Below, piece by piece: positions 37,248-46,083 of a DNA stretch of 64,000 nucleotides. This DNA is from PMG-095 sp037200885 (lineage in GTDB: Bacteria; Myxococcota_A; Polyangia; Polyangiales; Polyangiaceae): assembly GCA_037200885.1 (NCBI GenBank), contig JBBCIN010000003.1, positions 248,001-312,000 on the forward strand, read 5' to 3'. The position numbers were made by a program, and so were the translations under genes. The notes under the pieces are model-generated. The model had not been told where the DNA came from. It saw only the letters and a list, made by a program, of their open reading frames with translations, and did no database searches. Within the stretch, counting starts at the first letter, position 1, and every line of letters starts with the position of its first letter.

Positions 37248-37979
37248 CTAACGTTGCGCTTCGAGCGCGCGCTTGGCCAGATCTCGATACTTGCCGTTGG
37301 GGTAGCTTGCTAGGTAGCGCCGCGCATATTCGGCCGCGCGTGGGTCGTGCTGCGCGGAGGCGGCTTCGATCGACAGCGCGAGCGCGTCACCCGACAGTGC
37401 TCCACGCGGATTGGCCTTGAGGTAGTCGTTCAGGAGGGCCAGCGCGCGTGCAGGATCACGCTCGGTGCGCAGCGCTTGAATGGCTTGCACGACGTGCGTC
37501 GCGTCTTCACTGGACTCGGGACGCGGGCGGCCATTCTTCGGCGTTATGCGGGGGACGCTCGCGGCCGATTCGACGAGGGCCGGCGCGGCCGATTCGACGG
37601 GGGCCGGCGTGATCTCGCCGGCGGTACCGAGATCGGCGCCGGGCGCGCGCTTCGCAATGGGCACGGGATGCGGCGCGAGCTTGACGCTGGCCGGCGTTGC
37701 GCTCGAGGAGCCTCCCAAGCCAAAGAAACCAGAACCATGCAACACATAGCGGTGACCGAGCTCCGCCATCGCGGTGCCGCTGACCAACGAGGCCGCGATC
37801 ACGATCGGACGCAACCAAAAGCCCGCCCGCGTGCTGAGCTTGGACCCGCGCTCCAAACGCACCAAGATGCGACGCTTGCGAAAAGGATCGACTTCGAACG
37901 GTGCCGCCGCGCGAAACAGATCCGACAATTGGCGATCGCTGCTGTCCAAGCCTTCATCATCGAGCAGACGCTTCAACAT
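37248..37979 (-). CDS. Single-pass membrane protein with TPR-like C-terminus, likely ECF sigma partner
   Basis: A 243-residue protein. The ATG at 37979 shares its first base with the stop of the sigma factor gene (TGATG), so the two are translationally coupled. The N-terminal 50 residues are cytosolic and contain an anti-sigma-like amphipathic start (LLDDEGLDSSDRQLSDLFR). A membrane helix lies at about 55-74, then a Pro/Ala linker. The C-terminal domain (THVVQAIQALRTERDPARAL and then AEYARRYLASYPNGKYRDLA) resembles tetratricopeptide or BamD-like repeats. There is no zinc-anti-sigma HxxxCxxC motif. The arrangement suggests a membrane-anchored regulator of the sigma factor. Confidence 0.75.
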   Translation of the reverse strand: MLKRLLDDEGLDSSDRQLSDLFRAAAPFEVDPFRKRRILVRLERGSKLSTRAGFWLRPIVIAASLVSGTAMAELGHRYVLHGSGFFGLGGSSSATPASVKLAPHPVPIAKRAPGADLGTAGEITPAPVESAAPALVESAASVPRITPKNGRPRPESSEDATHVVQAIQALRTERDPARALALLNDYLKANPRGALSGDALALSIEAASAQHDPRAAEYARRYLASYPNGKYRDLAKRALEAQR

Positions 37980-38602
37980 CAGGCCCTCTTTTGCTCTCGG
38001 CTCTCGTGTTTGGCGAGCGAGGCCTTCAGCTTTTTGCGAGCCTTGTGGATGCGGGCCCAAACGGTATTCACGGGGACGCCTTGGATTTCGGCGATCTCTT
38101 CGCCGCTGTAGCCGTCAATCTCGAACAACACCAACGCCGCGCGCTCGGATTCGTTCAGTTTGACGAGCAGACGTTCGAGCATCGCGCGCTTCTCGTTCGT
38201 CTCGAGTGAATCAGCCGGCGATGCGCCGCCCTTGCTGAGGCTCTCGGACAGAGGCACGCCGCCGAGGAGCAGGTGCTTGACCCACAGCAAGCGGCGAAAA
38301 TCCCGCACGCGATGGCGTGCGATTTGATAGAGCCATCCGGCCAGGTTTTGACCGTCGAAATCGTGCAAGCGGCGATGCACGACCAGAAATACGTCCTGCA
38401 CCAAATCCTCGCGTTCGGCCTCGGGACCACCCATGGCCCGGATCCAGCGCGAGACCTCGGAGAACCAACGCTCGTAGATGGCGCGGAACTCGAGCGAGTG
38501 GGCAGAAGAAGGCGCACCAATTGCCTCTTTCTGGGCGCTTTCCACAGGCCACGGTTGGGCCTGACTAGTTGCCGGCATCACTGCTTCAAGGGGCTCTTTC
38601 AA
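37979..38602 (-). CDS. ECF-subfamily RNA polymerase sigma factor
   Basis: A 207-residue protein. Region 2 is SLEFRAIYERWFSEVSRWIR and REDLVQDVFLVVHRRL with the -10-recognising helix; region 4 is LNESERAALVLFEIDGYSGE and then EIAEIQGVPVNTVWARIHKA as the helix-turn-helix that reads the -35. Length is normal for ECF factors. The TGATG junction with the following gene implies co-translation with a membrane regulator, and the divergent gene at 38698 encodes an outer-membrane protein, so an envelope stress or signal response is likely. Confidence 0.9.
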   Translation of the reverse strand: MKEPLEAVMPATSQAQPWPVESAQKEAIGAPSSAHSLEFRAIYERWFSEVSRWIRAMGGPEAEREDLVQDVFLVVHRRLHDFDGQNLAGWLYQIARHRVRDFRRLLWVKHLLLGGVPLSESLSKGGASPADSLETNEKRAMLERLLVKLNESERAALVLFEIDGYSGEEIAEIQGVPVNTVWARIHKARKKLKASLAKHESREQKRA

Positions 38603-38697
38603 GCGAACCTTTCAAAAAAGGTAAAGTGCCCAGACCAACTGGTATCGTCGGACGCTCGCCGTTCCAATCAGGGTATCCTGTTCCTCTCTGCACTGCC

Positions 38698-39696
38698 ATG
38701 CGTGTTCGCTCCCAGCGCCTGCTTTTTGCCCACATTCTCGGGCAGTGGCTGCTAGCGCTGACGACGTACGTAGCGCCCGCACTCGCCCAAGTGCCCGAGA
38801 AACATGAGCTCTCGGAGCCGCCCGCGCAGTTCGTCTTTGGCAGCGTTCAGTGTCCGGATCCCAAACTGGTACAGCAGGCGGTGCTCGGCCTGATCCCGCC
38901 TGAGCGCTACCCTTTGGTCGAGCACGGGGTGCGCGTCGAGCTCGAGGATCTGGGCGACAGTTACCGCGTCACCGTGCTCAAGGACGGAACCGCGGTCAAG
39001 AAGAGCTACTCCGATCCCGCGCGTGATTGCGACGGGCGCGCGCGCTTTGCGGCCGTCTTCGCGGTGCTCACGCTGATGCCCCCGGAGCTCGGCGCGGAGG
39101 CGGTCGCCCAAGCCGAGCCGAAACCGAAAGTAGAACCCGCACCGAAGCCCGCGCCCGCGCCCGCATCCGCACCGGCGCTGCCTCCGCTCGTGCGGCTCGA
39201 ACTGAGCGCGTTGTATGCACACGCGCCAGCGATGCTCGAGGCGCCCAGTCTGCACTCGTTCGGCGGCGAGCTGCGCGTGGCCGTCGGGCGCGGCACGCTT
39301 TCGGGCACGCTCTCGCTTGCTTACACCCAGCGCGCGCATTTCGACTTGTACGGGGTTCAGGGTGACATCACGCGATTACCAATGAGCCTCGGCGCACGGC
39401 TGCGCTCGGATTTCGATTCCTGGTCGCTGACCGCAGATCTCGGGCTGCTACTGGTCGCGCAAAACGTGCGCGGGACCAACCTGCTCACCCAGCAAAGCAG
39501 CAGCTCGCTCGATGTCGGTGCACGCGCGGGCGTCCAGATCGCGCGAAAAGTAGGACCGCACTTTGCACTGTTCTTGGGCGCTTTCGTTTGGTTCTCGCCG
39601 GCACCGAGCGAGATCTCCGCGTTGCCCCAGGGCGTGATCGGTAACTTGCCTTACTTCTGGCTCGGCGGCGCCGCTGGCGTATCGTTCGGATTGTAA
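38698..39696 (+). CDS. Outer-membrane beta-barrel protein of unknown function
   Basis: A 332-residue protein from ATG 38698 (MRVRSQRLLFAHILGQWLLA; signal peptide cleaved near ALA-Q). The N-terminal domain (about 30-125; VKKSYSDPARDCDGRARFAA) is periplasmic. A Pro/Ala/Lys-rich linker (PKPKVEPAPKPAPAPASAPA) then leads to a barrel of alternating strands (GTLSGTLSLAYTQRAHFDLY, SWSLTADLGLLLVAQNV) ending in YFWLGGAAGVSFGL. It diverges from the ECF sigma gene with about 95 bases between. It is likely part of the regulon but is otherwise uncharacterised. Confidence 0.7.
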   Translation: MRVRSQRLLFAHILGQWLLALTTYVAPALAQVPEKHELSEPPAQFVFGSVQCPDPKLVQQAVLGLIPPERYPLVEHGVRVELEDLGDSYRVTVLKDGTAVKKSYSDPARDCDGRARFAAVFAVLTLMPPELGAEAVAQAEPKPKVEPAPKPAPAPASAPALPPLVRLELSALYAHAPAMLEAPSLHSFGGELRVAVGRGTLSGTLSLAYTQRAHFDLYGVQGDITRLPMSLGARLRSDFDSWSLTADLGLLLVAQNVRGTNLLTQQSSSSLDVGARAGVQIARKVGPHFALFLGAFVWFSPAPSEISALPQGVIGNLPYFWLGGAAGVSFGL

Positions 39697-39700
39697 GACG

Positions 39701-40489
39701 ATGCGCGATCGGTCCACCTCACGCTCCATGCTGTCCAGCGCGCTACTGCTGCTGGCCGTCGCGACGCCTGCGTGTAGCCCCAAGCTCGACGTCGGCAGTA
39801 ACGTGATGTGGGCTACCGATCACGAGTCGGGTGAACGCGATGATTGGTATGCAGATGGTCGCGGTGGCCTCCTGCTCGATAGCGCCAATAGCACGGTGGA
39901 AATCGCAGACGGTCCCGCCCATAGCGGTCGTTATTCACTCGAGCTGACCGACTTGGCCATGAGCGACACGGATGGTCCAGGAATTTACCGTGAACTGCAG
40001 TCTCCGCCAGACGCCTATTACAGCGCTTGGTACTACCTGCCGCGGCTGTATCAAACCAACTCACAATGGACGATTCAGAAGTTTCGGTCGCGTTTGGACT
40101 CCGACTCGACGCCTAGTCACGGTCACGATCTCAATCTACGCACGCTGCCCGGCGGTCAGGTCGTGCTCTACGTGTTCAGCCACGACCCGGCGTATTTGCA
40201 AGCGCCACTCGCTGAACCGCCAGCCTTCGTGCCGGTCGAGACCTGGTTCCAAATCGAGGTCTTTTATCGCCCACGCACCGACGAAACCGGGAAAATTCTG
40301 ATCTGGCTCGACGATCGCTTGGTCTATGATTTGGAAGATCGCCGCACCACCGGCTCGGACGACGTGCTCTGGACTCCATGCAACATCGGTGAAGACGTTC
40401 AGCCCTCGCCACCCCAGCTGTACCTGGATGACGCGGCCATCAGCCTCGTGCGCGTGACGCGCGACGGCAAGTTACCGAGCGAGCACTGA
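39701..40489 (+). CDS. Lipoprotein with a concanavalin A-like (heparin-lyase-fold) domain
   Basis: A 262-residue lipoprotein (lipobox TPAC). The body is a jelly-roll domain: HSGRYSLELTDLAMSDTDGP, YYSAWYYLPRLYQTNSQWTI, QKFRSRLDSDSTPSHGHDLN, EPPAFVPVETWFQIEVFYRP and DDRLVYDLEDRRTTGSDDVL. This order matches the polysaccharide-lyase (heparin lyase I) type beta-sandwich seen in myxobacterial secreted proteins. Clear catalytic His/Tyr residues could not be assigned, so binding or lyase activity are both possible. It starts four bases after the previous stop, so the two genes are co-transcribed. Confidence 0.72.
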   Translation: MRDRSTSRSMLSSALLLLAVATPACSPKLDVGSNVMWATDHESGERDDWYADGRGGLLLDSANSTVEIADGPAHSGRYSLELTDLAMSDTDGPGIYRELQSPPDAYYSAWYYLPRLYQTNSQWTIQKFRSRLDSDSTPSHGHDLNLRTLPGGQVVLYVFSHDPAYLQAPLAEPPAFVPVETWFQIEVFYRPRTDETGKILIWLDDRLVYDLEDRRTTGSDDVLWTPCNIGEDVQPSPPQLYLDDAAISLVRVTRDGKLPSEH

Positions 40490-40493
40490 AATG

Positions 40494-41261
40494 TCAGTGA
40501 CCGCTTTGGGGAAGATTGGCGAGCACGCGCGTTGGCATGCGCGGAGCCACGCCATCGCCCAGCAGAGCGTCGTTTTGCTGTTCGGAGTGGTCGAAGACCA
40601 CGCTGCCGGCGCTTTCATCGAAGGTCAGATCGAGCACGAGCCCTGGCTCGCTCGGCGAAAAGCTTCCGGAAAATTCGGCCGCAAGCTGATCGGCACTACG
40701 CGCTAGGTCGAACACGTGGGCCTCATCCATCCGGCCTCCGAATAGATCGCGCGTCCCGTCCAGGGTGCCCAGCCAACAACTCGTCGGTGTGCGCTTGTCC
40801 GGCAAATCGGTCGAGCTCGAGACCAGTGCGCCATCGACATAAAGCTGGTTCGTGGTGTTGTCGAAGGTGTATGCGACGTGATGCCACGCGCCCGTGGTGA
40901 TCGCAGTCTTTGCGGTGACTAGCGGCCGGTCGCCGTATACGCGCCAAGCCCCGAGCACGCCTTGGCGCAGTCCGAGCTCAATCCCGCTGTCGAGATCTTT
41001 ACGCAAAGTAAGCAATGCCGCACGGTCGACGAGCGTGTCGACCGTGAACCAAGTCGACAGAGTCTGTTCATGCCTACCGTCTGGGAACTCTGCCGTGGCG
41101 CTAGTCGCGTAGTCGTCAGCGCCATCGAACGAGAGCGCGAAGTTTTGCCCTGAGTCCTCGAATTGACGATCGAGGTGACTCGGCCCGGGGTCAGCGCGCG
41201 GTTGCGTGCACGCGGCGAGCGCCGCCAGCGCTGCCATTGCACCGAGCGAAGTCTGACGCAC
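40494..41261 (-). CDS. LamG/concanavalin A-like lipoprotein
   Basis: A 255-residue protein. The GTG at 41261 gives MRQTSLGAMAALAALAAC with a good lipobox; an ATG at 41324 would add 21 residues before the signal. The body is a LamG domain: ALSFDGADDYATSATAEFPD, QTLSTWFTVDTLVDRAALLT, GAWHHVAYTFDNTTNQLYVD, GALVSSSTDL and then GRMDEAHVFDLARSADQLAA. The last block is the standard signature of this fold. It probably binds a polysaccharide at the surface. It converges on the previous gene with four bases between the stops. Confidence 0.8.
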   Translation of the reverse strand: MRQTSLGAMAALAALAACTQPRADPGPSHLDRQFEDSGQNFALSFDGADDYATSATAEFPDGRHEQTLSTWFTVDTLVDRAALLTLRKDLDSGIELGLRQGVLGAWRVYGDRPLVTAKTAITTGAWHHVAYTFDNTTNQLYVDGALVSSSTDLPDKRTPTSCWLGTLDGTRDLFGGRMDEAHVFDLARSADQLAAEFSGSFSPSEPGLVLDLTFDESAGSVVFDHSEQQNDALLGDGVAPRMPTRVLANLPQSGH

Positions 41262-41418
41262 CACGCTGATCAGTCTAGCACCGGCGTGCAGGAACCTGGC
41301 CGGGCGCGCGGTTTCGTGGCGCATGTACGAAAATTGACAGCAATAATGCCTGGCTCGCCCCTGATCTCGCTGACGAGAGTGGGTTGCCCAAGGCTAACCC
41401 GCCGCCAGAAGAGGATTG

Positions 41419-43149
41419 ATGACACCGACACGCCGATTCGTTTGCGCCTTCGCTCTCGCCACCGCTGGTTGTTCGGGAGCAGCGCCCCGGGTCGAATTGG
41501 CCGGGGGCGATGGTGGCACTCTGGGAGCCGCAGGTTCGAACCCGATGGATGGCGGCCGCCCTGGCGTGAGCGGTACGGTAGATTCCAGCGCGGGCAACGC
41601 TGGCGGCAGCGGGGCGGCGGGTTCGGTCGGCGGCTCGACGAGCCTTGGGGGCGCAAGCGCGGCCGGTACGTCTACCGGTGGTACGTCTGCCGGCGGCGTG
41701 AGCGGTTCGAGCGCAGGCGGCAGCGCAGGTACAGCGGGCGGCAGCGCGGTGGGAGCTTCGCCGTCGAGTGGGGGATTGATTCGCAACGACGTGTTTTGGA
41801 AAGATACGGCCGGCAATAATCTCTATTCGCAAGGCGGTGGCGTCCTCACCGTCGGCAGCACCTACTACTGGTACGGGGTCAACTACGCGGGCGCTGCGAC
41901 CTACTCGGCGAACCCCACGAACCAGAACACGAACACCAATTTCGTCGCCGTCACGACCTATTCATCCACCGATCTGGCGACCTGGAAGTTCGAAGGCAAC
42001 GCGCTCACGTACGCGAGCATGGCGGCCAAGCTGACCATGACCCAGGACACGTGGATAGGCCGCGTGGGCGCGGCTTACAACGCTGCGACCAAGAAGTACG
42101 TGATCGTCGGGCAGTACCTGGGAACACCGGACACGCAACAGTTCTTCGCCAGCAGTGACACGCCGAACGGAGCTTTCACGGTCAAGGGCACCCAAGCGTC
42201 GATCAGCAACGTGACGAACGACAACTGCGGCGATCAAGCAATCTTCAACGACGATGACGGCCGGGCCTACATCCTGTGCTCGAGCCTCAACGGCCGTTCG
42301 AACGTTTATGTCGTCCCACTTCGCCCCGCTGATTTCCTAGCAGCACAACCAGCCACGCGCATTTACAACGGCGCCGGTCGGGAGGGTAATGCCATGTTCA
42401 AATACAACGGGCGCTACTACGCTTGCGCGTCGGATCTGCACGGCTGGAATGCATCTCACACCTATTGCATCTCGGCCACGAACGTCCTCGGGCCCTACTC
42501 GACGGAGCTCGTGATGGGCAACACCGATCTGGATTTCAGCCATGTCACGCAAACAGGGCTATTTTTCACGGTCAAAGGCAGCACACAGAGCACGGTCGTG
42601 TTCGGTGGGGATCGCTGGAGTGATTTTGCCGGTAACGGCATCGGTTACAACCAATGGATGCCGCTCACGTTCGAGGGCAGCGCGCCCAGCATGCAGTCGC
42701 TCAGTGAGTGGTCGATCAATCCGACCACCGGCACTTGGACGGTTGGGCCGGGCAACAATTACGCCCTCAACCCGAGCTTCGAGGCGGATCGCGTCGCCAC
42801 CAATCCGCCCGCAGGCTGGCAGACCAGTGCCGGTGCGGACGTGACCACGAGCCACAGCGGCAACTTCGCATGGCAGCTCACGGCGGCATCATCGGTCTCT
42901 CAAACGCGCACGAACCTCGGCAACGGCACGTACACGCTTTCGGTTTGGGCGCGCGGCACAGGCGGTGGAACCTTGCAGGCCAAAGGCTTCGGCGGAAGCG
43001 ATCTGAGCGTCGCGCTCGCCGGCAGCGCGAGCGCCTGGACGCAGATCAAGTTGAGCGGAATCGCGGTGAGCAATGGTCAGTGCCAAATCGGCGCAGCGAC
43101 CACCGCTGGTACGGTCAGCGTGGACGACTTCACGCTGACCAAGAACTGA
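41419..43149 (+). CDS. GH43-like lipoprotein with C-terminal carbohydrate-binding module
   Basis: A 576-residue protein starting at ATG 41419 (preceded by AGAGGA). Lipobox TAGC, then a long Gly/Ser/Ala linker. The five-bladed propeller (about 115-440) has FWKDTAGNNLYSQGGGVLTV, WIGRVGAAYNAATKKYVIVG and REGNAMFKYNGRYYACASDL. It is related to GH43_24 and to the 31638 product, but the usual Glu before RP is replaced by Gly here. A CBM-type beta-sandwich follows (about 450-576; NYALNPSFEADRVATNPPAG, TLGNGTYTLSVWARG-type, TVSVDDFTLTKN). Activity may be reduced or redirected. It is probably galactan-directed. Confidence 0.78.
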   Translation: MTPTRRFVCAFALATAGCSGAAPRVELAGGDGGTLGAAGSNPMDGGRPGVSGTVDSSAGNAGGSGAAGSVGGSTSLGGASAAGTSTGGTSAGGVSGSSAGGSAGTAGGSAVGASPSSGGLIRNDVFWKDTAGNNLYSQGGGVLTVGSTYYWYGVNYAGAATYSANPTNQNTNTNFVAVTTYSSTDLATWKFEGNALTYASMAAKLTMTQDTWIGRVGAAYNAATKKYVIVGQYLGTPDTQQFFASSDTPNGAFTVKGTQASISNVTNDNCGDQAIFNDDDGRAYILCSSLNGRSNVYVVPLRPADFLAAQPATRIYNGAGREGNAMFKYNGRYYACASDLHGWNASHTYCISATNVLGPYSTELVMGNTDLDFSHVTQTGLFFTVKGSTQSTVVFGGDRWSDFAGNGIGYNQWMPLTFEGSAPSMQSLSEWSINPTTGTWTVGPGNNYALNPSFEADRVATNPPAGWQTSAGADVTTSHSGNFAWQLTAASSVSQTRTNLGNGTYTLSVWARGTGGGTLQAKGFGGSDLSVALAGSASAWTQIKLSGIAVSNGQCQIGAATTAGTVSVDDFTLTKN

Positions 43150-43163
43150 CTGAGCAGAGCGAG

Positions 43164-44393
43164 CTAGTAGGGGAAGCCAGGCACGCTCAGCGCGATCGAG
43201 AAGACGCCGCGTTGACCTTCGTTGCCCTGAGCGGTGATGTAGAGCGTTTTGTGGTCCGTACCGCCGAAAGCGACGTTGGTCGTGGTGCCGGCATTTGCGG
43301 CCTGAATCGTACCGAGCAGCGCACCCGCCGCCGAGTAAACGCGCACCACGTTCCCCATGTTGCCCGCGACGAACAGGTTCCCGGCGCAATCTACGACCAT
43401 GCCGTCACCGCCGCTACCAACCACGAAGTCCGCGCCCGCGCCGAGTGAGCCGTCGCTCATCACGGCGAACTTCTTCAAACCGCTGCCGCTCACGTACAGC
43501 GTCTTCTCATCGGGCGAGAGCGTGACGCCGTTCGGTGTACTGGGCGCGTCGGTGATGATGCTCACGGTGCGCGCTGGCGGCGGCGTGGCACGATACAGGT
43601 GCTCGCCCTTCTGTGGGTTCGCGTTGTTCTGAAACATCGGGTCCGAGAAGTAGATCGTGCCATCACTGCGGATGGCCAGATCATTGGGCGAGTTGAAGCG
43701 CGTGTCGCCATACTTGCTGATCAGTGGCGTGGCCGCGCCGCCCGGCAAGGCGATCTGCGAGATTGAGCCGTCCTTATGCACCGCGGCGATCAAGTTGCCG
43801 CTACCGTCCACCGCCAAGCCATTGCTGCCCGAGTCCGTCGACACGACGGAGACCACGCCGCCCGGCGCGATCTTCAAGATGCGCGCTGGGGGGATCATGT
43901 TATTGCCGGTCATCTCGGAGAAATAGAGCGAGTCACCGATCCAGACCGGACCTTCGACGTTGGTGAAGTTGTCCTTGTTGAAAGCGTCAGCGGGCGGAGC
44001 GCCGGCAATTTTGCTGGCCATGCCCGAGGGCGCGGTGAACGCCGGGAAGGGGCCCGCCGGGCAGGTGAAGGCAACGCTTGCCATGCCGGCAGCGCCCGCA
44101 CCGCCCGCGCTCCCTGGGTTCCCCGCCGTGCCTGCGCCACCTGCGCCTCCCGGGCTGCCCGCACTGCCTGTGCTCCCGGCAGCACCGACGAGCCCGCCGC
44201 TCCCGCCACTGGCGCCGCCCGCTGCCGCCCCACCGCCCGCCACGTTCGCGCTGCCACCGCCTGCCTGAGAGACTGGAGAGCCTGCGCTACCAGCGGCCCC
44301 ACCCTGGTTGATCGGACCCGAATTCGGATCGCTACTCGAATTACAGCCGATCGACAGTAGCCAGACACACGCACAAGCAAAGCACCGCTTCAT
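43164..44393 (-). CDS. SMP-30/gluconolactonase-family lipoprotein
   Basis: A 409-residue protein. Signal peptide with lipobox SIGC, then an extremely long Gly/Ala/Ser linker to about residue 110. The six-bladed propeller matches SMP-30/gluconolactonase: VEGPVWIGDSLYFSEMTGNN, the first metal Glu, SNGLAVDGSGNLIAAVHKDG, RFNSPNDLAIRSDGTIYFSD with the metal Asn, TPNGVTLSPDEKTLYVSGSG and GDGMVVDCAGNLFVAGNMG with the metal Asp. It may act as a lactonase on sugar lactones from polymer breakdown. It converges on the GH43-like gene with 14 bases between the stops. Confidence 0.85.
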   Translation of the reverse strand: MKRCFACACVWLLSIGCNSSSDPNSGPINQGGAAGSAGSPVSQAGGGSANVAGGGAAAGGASGGSGGLVGAAGSTGSAGSPGGAGGAGTAGNPGSAGGAGAAGMASVAFTCPAGPFPAFTAPSGMASKIAGAPPADAFNKDNFTNVEGPVWIGDSLYFSEMTGNNMIPPARILKIAPGGVVSVVSTDSGSNGLAVDGSGNLIAAVHKDGSISQIALPGGAATPLISKYGDTRFNSPNDLAIRSDGTIYFSDPMFQNNANPQKGEHLYRATPPPARTVSIITDAPSTPNGVTLSPDEKTLYVSGSGLKKFAVMSDGSLGAGADFVVGSGGDGMVVDCAGNLFVAGNMGNVVRVYSAAGALLGTIQAANAGTTTNVAFGGTDHKTLYITAQGNEGQRGVFSIALSVPGFPY

Positions 44394-44476
44394 CGAGATT
44401 TCTCCAGGGCGCTCGAACGGAGCGCTGCTCTCGAAGCGTAGCTCATTCTTTCGCGACTGGAATCGATCCGACGAAT

Positions 44477-45110
44477 TTAAGTGCAGCCACGGTGCTTTCC
44501 CATAGGTAGGGAAAATGACTTTCTGAAGGCGCGTCGGCGATCAGCAATACGCCGAACGACGCCGACGTGAGGGCTGTTCGGGTGGCGCGTTAGGAAGCTC
44601 CGCGCTCGAGCGGCGGCCTGAGCGTGGTCGCCTTGCAGATCGAGGGTTTCAATCTGCAGCACTGCGGCTTCTCGACCGAACGGGCCGCGTGGAAAGCGCG
44701 CGTGGCGGCGCGGACCAGGACTCCGAACCGGAAGCGACGTCGAAGAACAGCGACCCTCCGAGCGCAGTCGCCGGCAAAGCGCGAATCGCGACGGTGAACT
44801 CGCCGCCCTGCGCAGGGCGACCGATAATTCTCGATCATGGGAGCCTTCATCGACGAAGCGCACGCGCGTCGAGCGGCGCTGCACGCTGCGCTGAAAATCC
44901 GCAATCTCCGGGCAGCCGTCGGGTGCGCGGTAGGACAACAACGTGGGGCCGAGCTCCTGCGCGCGCAGTTGGCGCGCCCAAGAGAGCACCGCTCGATACG
45001 GCGCCAGCGCCCAAACCGCGGCACCAGCGCCCAAGCATCGCTACGACCAAGCGCGCCAAGCGCGATAAGTAGAGCACTTTTTTGCGTCGGTTGGAGAAGG
45101 TGTATGGCAA
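44477..45110 (-). pseudogene. Decayed gene for a periplasmic protein with TPR-like end, at least three frameshifts
   Basis: A signal-like start (MPYTFSNRRKKVLYLSRLAR, then LLGAPTARA) runs in one frame from 45110. A loss of one GC unit in a GC run (44959-44966) shifts it to a second frame, AQELGPTLLSYRAPDGCPEI and VDEGSHDRELSVAL. Near 44822-44835 it returns to the first frame, RPAQGGEFTVAIRALPATAL and SLFFDVASGSESWSAPPRAL. Near 44675-44700 it shifts again to EAAVLQIETLDLQGDHAQAA and FLTRHPNSPHVGVVRRIAD. The pieces read as one typical secreted myxobacterial protein with a C-terminal TPR. Three independent indels argue for a true pseudogene. Confidence 0.6.
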
Positions 45111-45153
45111 GGGTCACTGGCGGAAGAGGAAAGGGATTGCTAGGGTTCGCCTC

Positions 45154-46083
45154 GTGCGAGCCCTCGTTTCGTCACAGCCGTCGAAGCTGACGACGAGGCG
45201 CTCGTCGCTGCAGCGGGGCGCGGCGAGCTTACTGCGGCGATGGCACTTGCTCTCACTCGACGCACCCACAGTAGCAGCCACTTGGTGCGCGGCCTTTCTG
45301 AGCGTAGCTGGGGTTCCGCTGACGCGTCCGTCCGCGCGCTGGCCAGTCGCTTTTTTGAGCCTAGCGACCTGGCTCTGCTACATCGGCGATCGCACTCAGG
45401 ATGCCCGCTCCTCGGTCGAGGATGCAGAGCTGCGCGCCCGCCACCGCTTCTACGGCAGCTGGTGGCGCGACCGACGCAGCTCGCTCGTCGCTTTGGTCAG
45501 CGTGGCAGCGCTCGTGTGCGCGACCACGGGCCTGCTCCGCCTGACGGCTCCATTGCTCGTCGGTTACATCGCGCTCACGTTCGCTTCCCTGCTGTACTTT
45601 GCCTGGGTGCACTCCGGTCGCGAGCGATACGCGCGCGTGCTGGCCAAGGAGGCAACAGTGGCGATCATCTTCGCTCTGGGCTGCATCCTTCCGGCCTGGT
45701 CCGTCGCATCGTCCGCTCTTCGAGCTCAGCTGGCGCCTGCGGGCGTGCTCTTCGCGCTGCTCTGTTGGCTGAACTGCGTCGCGATTGAGCGTTGGGAAGG
45801 CCGGGGCATCGTCAGCGCGCATGCCCACCCCTCGACCCATTGGGCCGCTCGCCACCTCAACGCGCTGCTGTTTGCCTGTGCGTTGGCAGCCTCGGTGCTC
45901 GCCGTTTGGAGGCACGCAATTGGCCGTCCCACCGCGCTCGCGCCCTACCTCGCCTGCGCGTTCGTGCTGCTGGCGGCCCTCGAACGTTGGCGGCTCCGCT
46001 TGTCGGTCGAATCGTTGCGAATCTTCGCGGACGTCGCTCTGCTCACGCCACTGGTCTGGTTGGCCGCTAAAATCGCGGGCTAA
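45154..46083 (+). CDS. UbiA-like integral-membrane protein
   Basis: A 309-residue protein from the GTG at 45154, preceded by TAGGG; an upstream TTG at 45082 is possible but would overlap the start of the opposite pseudogene. About eight membrane helices are visible, e.g. TVAATWCAAFLSVAGVPLTR, SLVALVSVAALVCATTGLL, ALCWLNCVAIERWEGRG and then ALAASVLAVWRHAIG. The loop WLCYIGDRTQDARSSVEDAE recalls the UbiA-type aspartate loop but lacks a normal NDxxDxxxD, so prenyltransferase activity is not assured. Its stop overlaps the ATG of the methyltransferase gene (TAATG). Confidence 0.65.
   Translation: MRALVSSQPSKLTTRRSSLQRGAASLLRRWHLLSLDAPTVAATWCAAFLSVAGVPLTRPSARWPVAFLSLATWLCYIGDRTQDARSSVEDAELRARHRFYGSWWRDRRSSLVALVSVAALVCATTGLLRLTAPLLVGYIALTFASLLYFAWVHSGRERYARVLAKEATVAIIFALGCILPAWSVASSALRAQLAPAGVLFALLCWLNCVAIERWEGRGIVSAHAHPSTHWAARHLNALLFACALAASVLAVWRHAIGRPTALAPYLACAFVLLAALERWRLRLSVESLRIFADVALLTPLVWLAAKIAG

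Noticed and set aside
44590..45117. A 175-codon minus-strand open frame across the decayed gene
   Set aside because: Arg/Ala-rich with no domain-like pattern; the other two frames carry the recognisable protein pieces.
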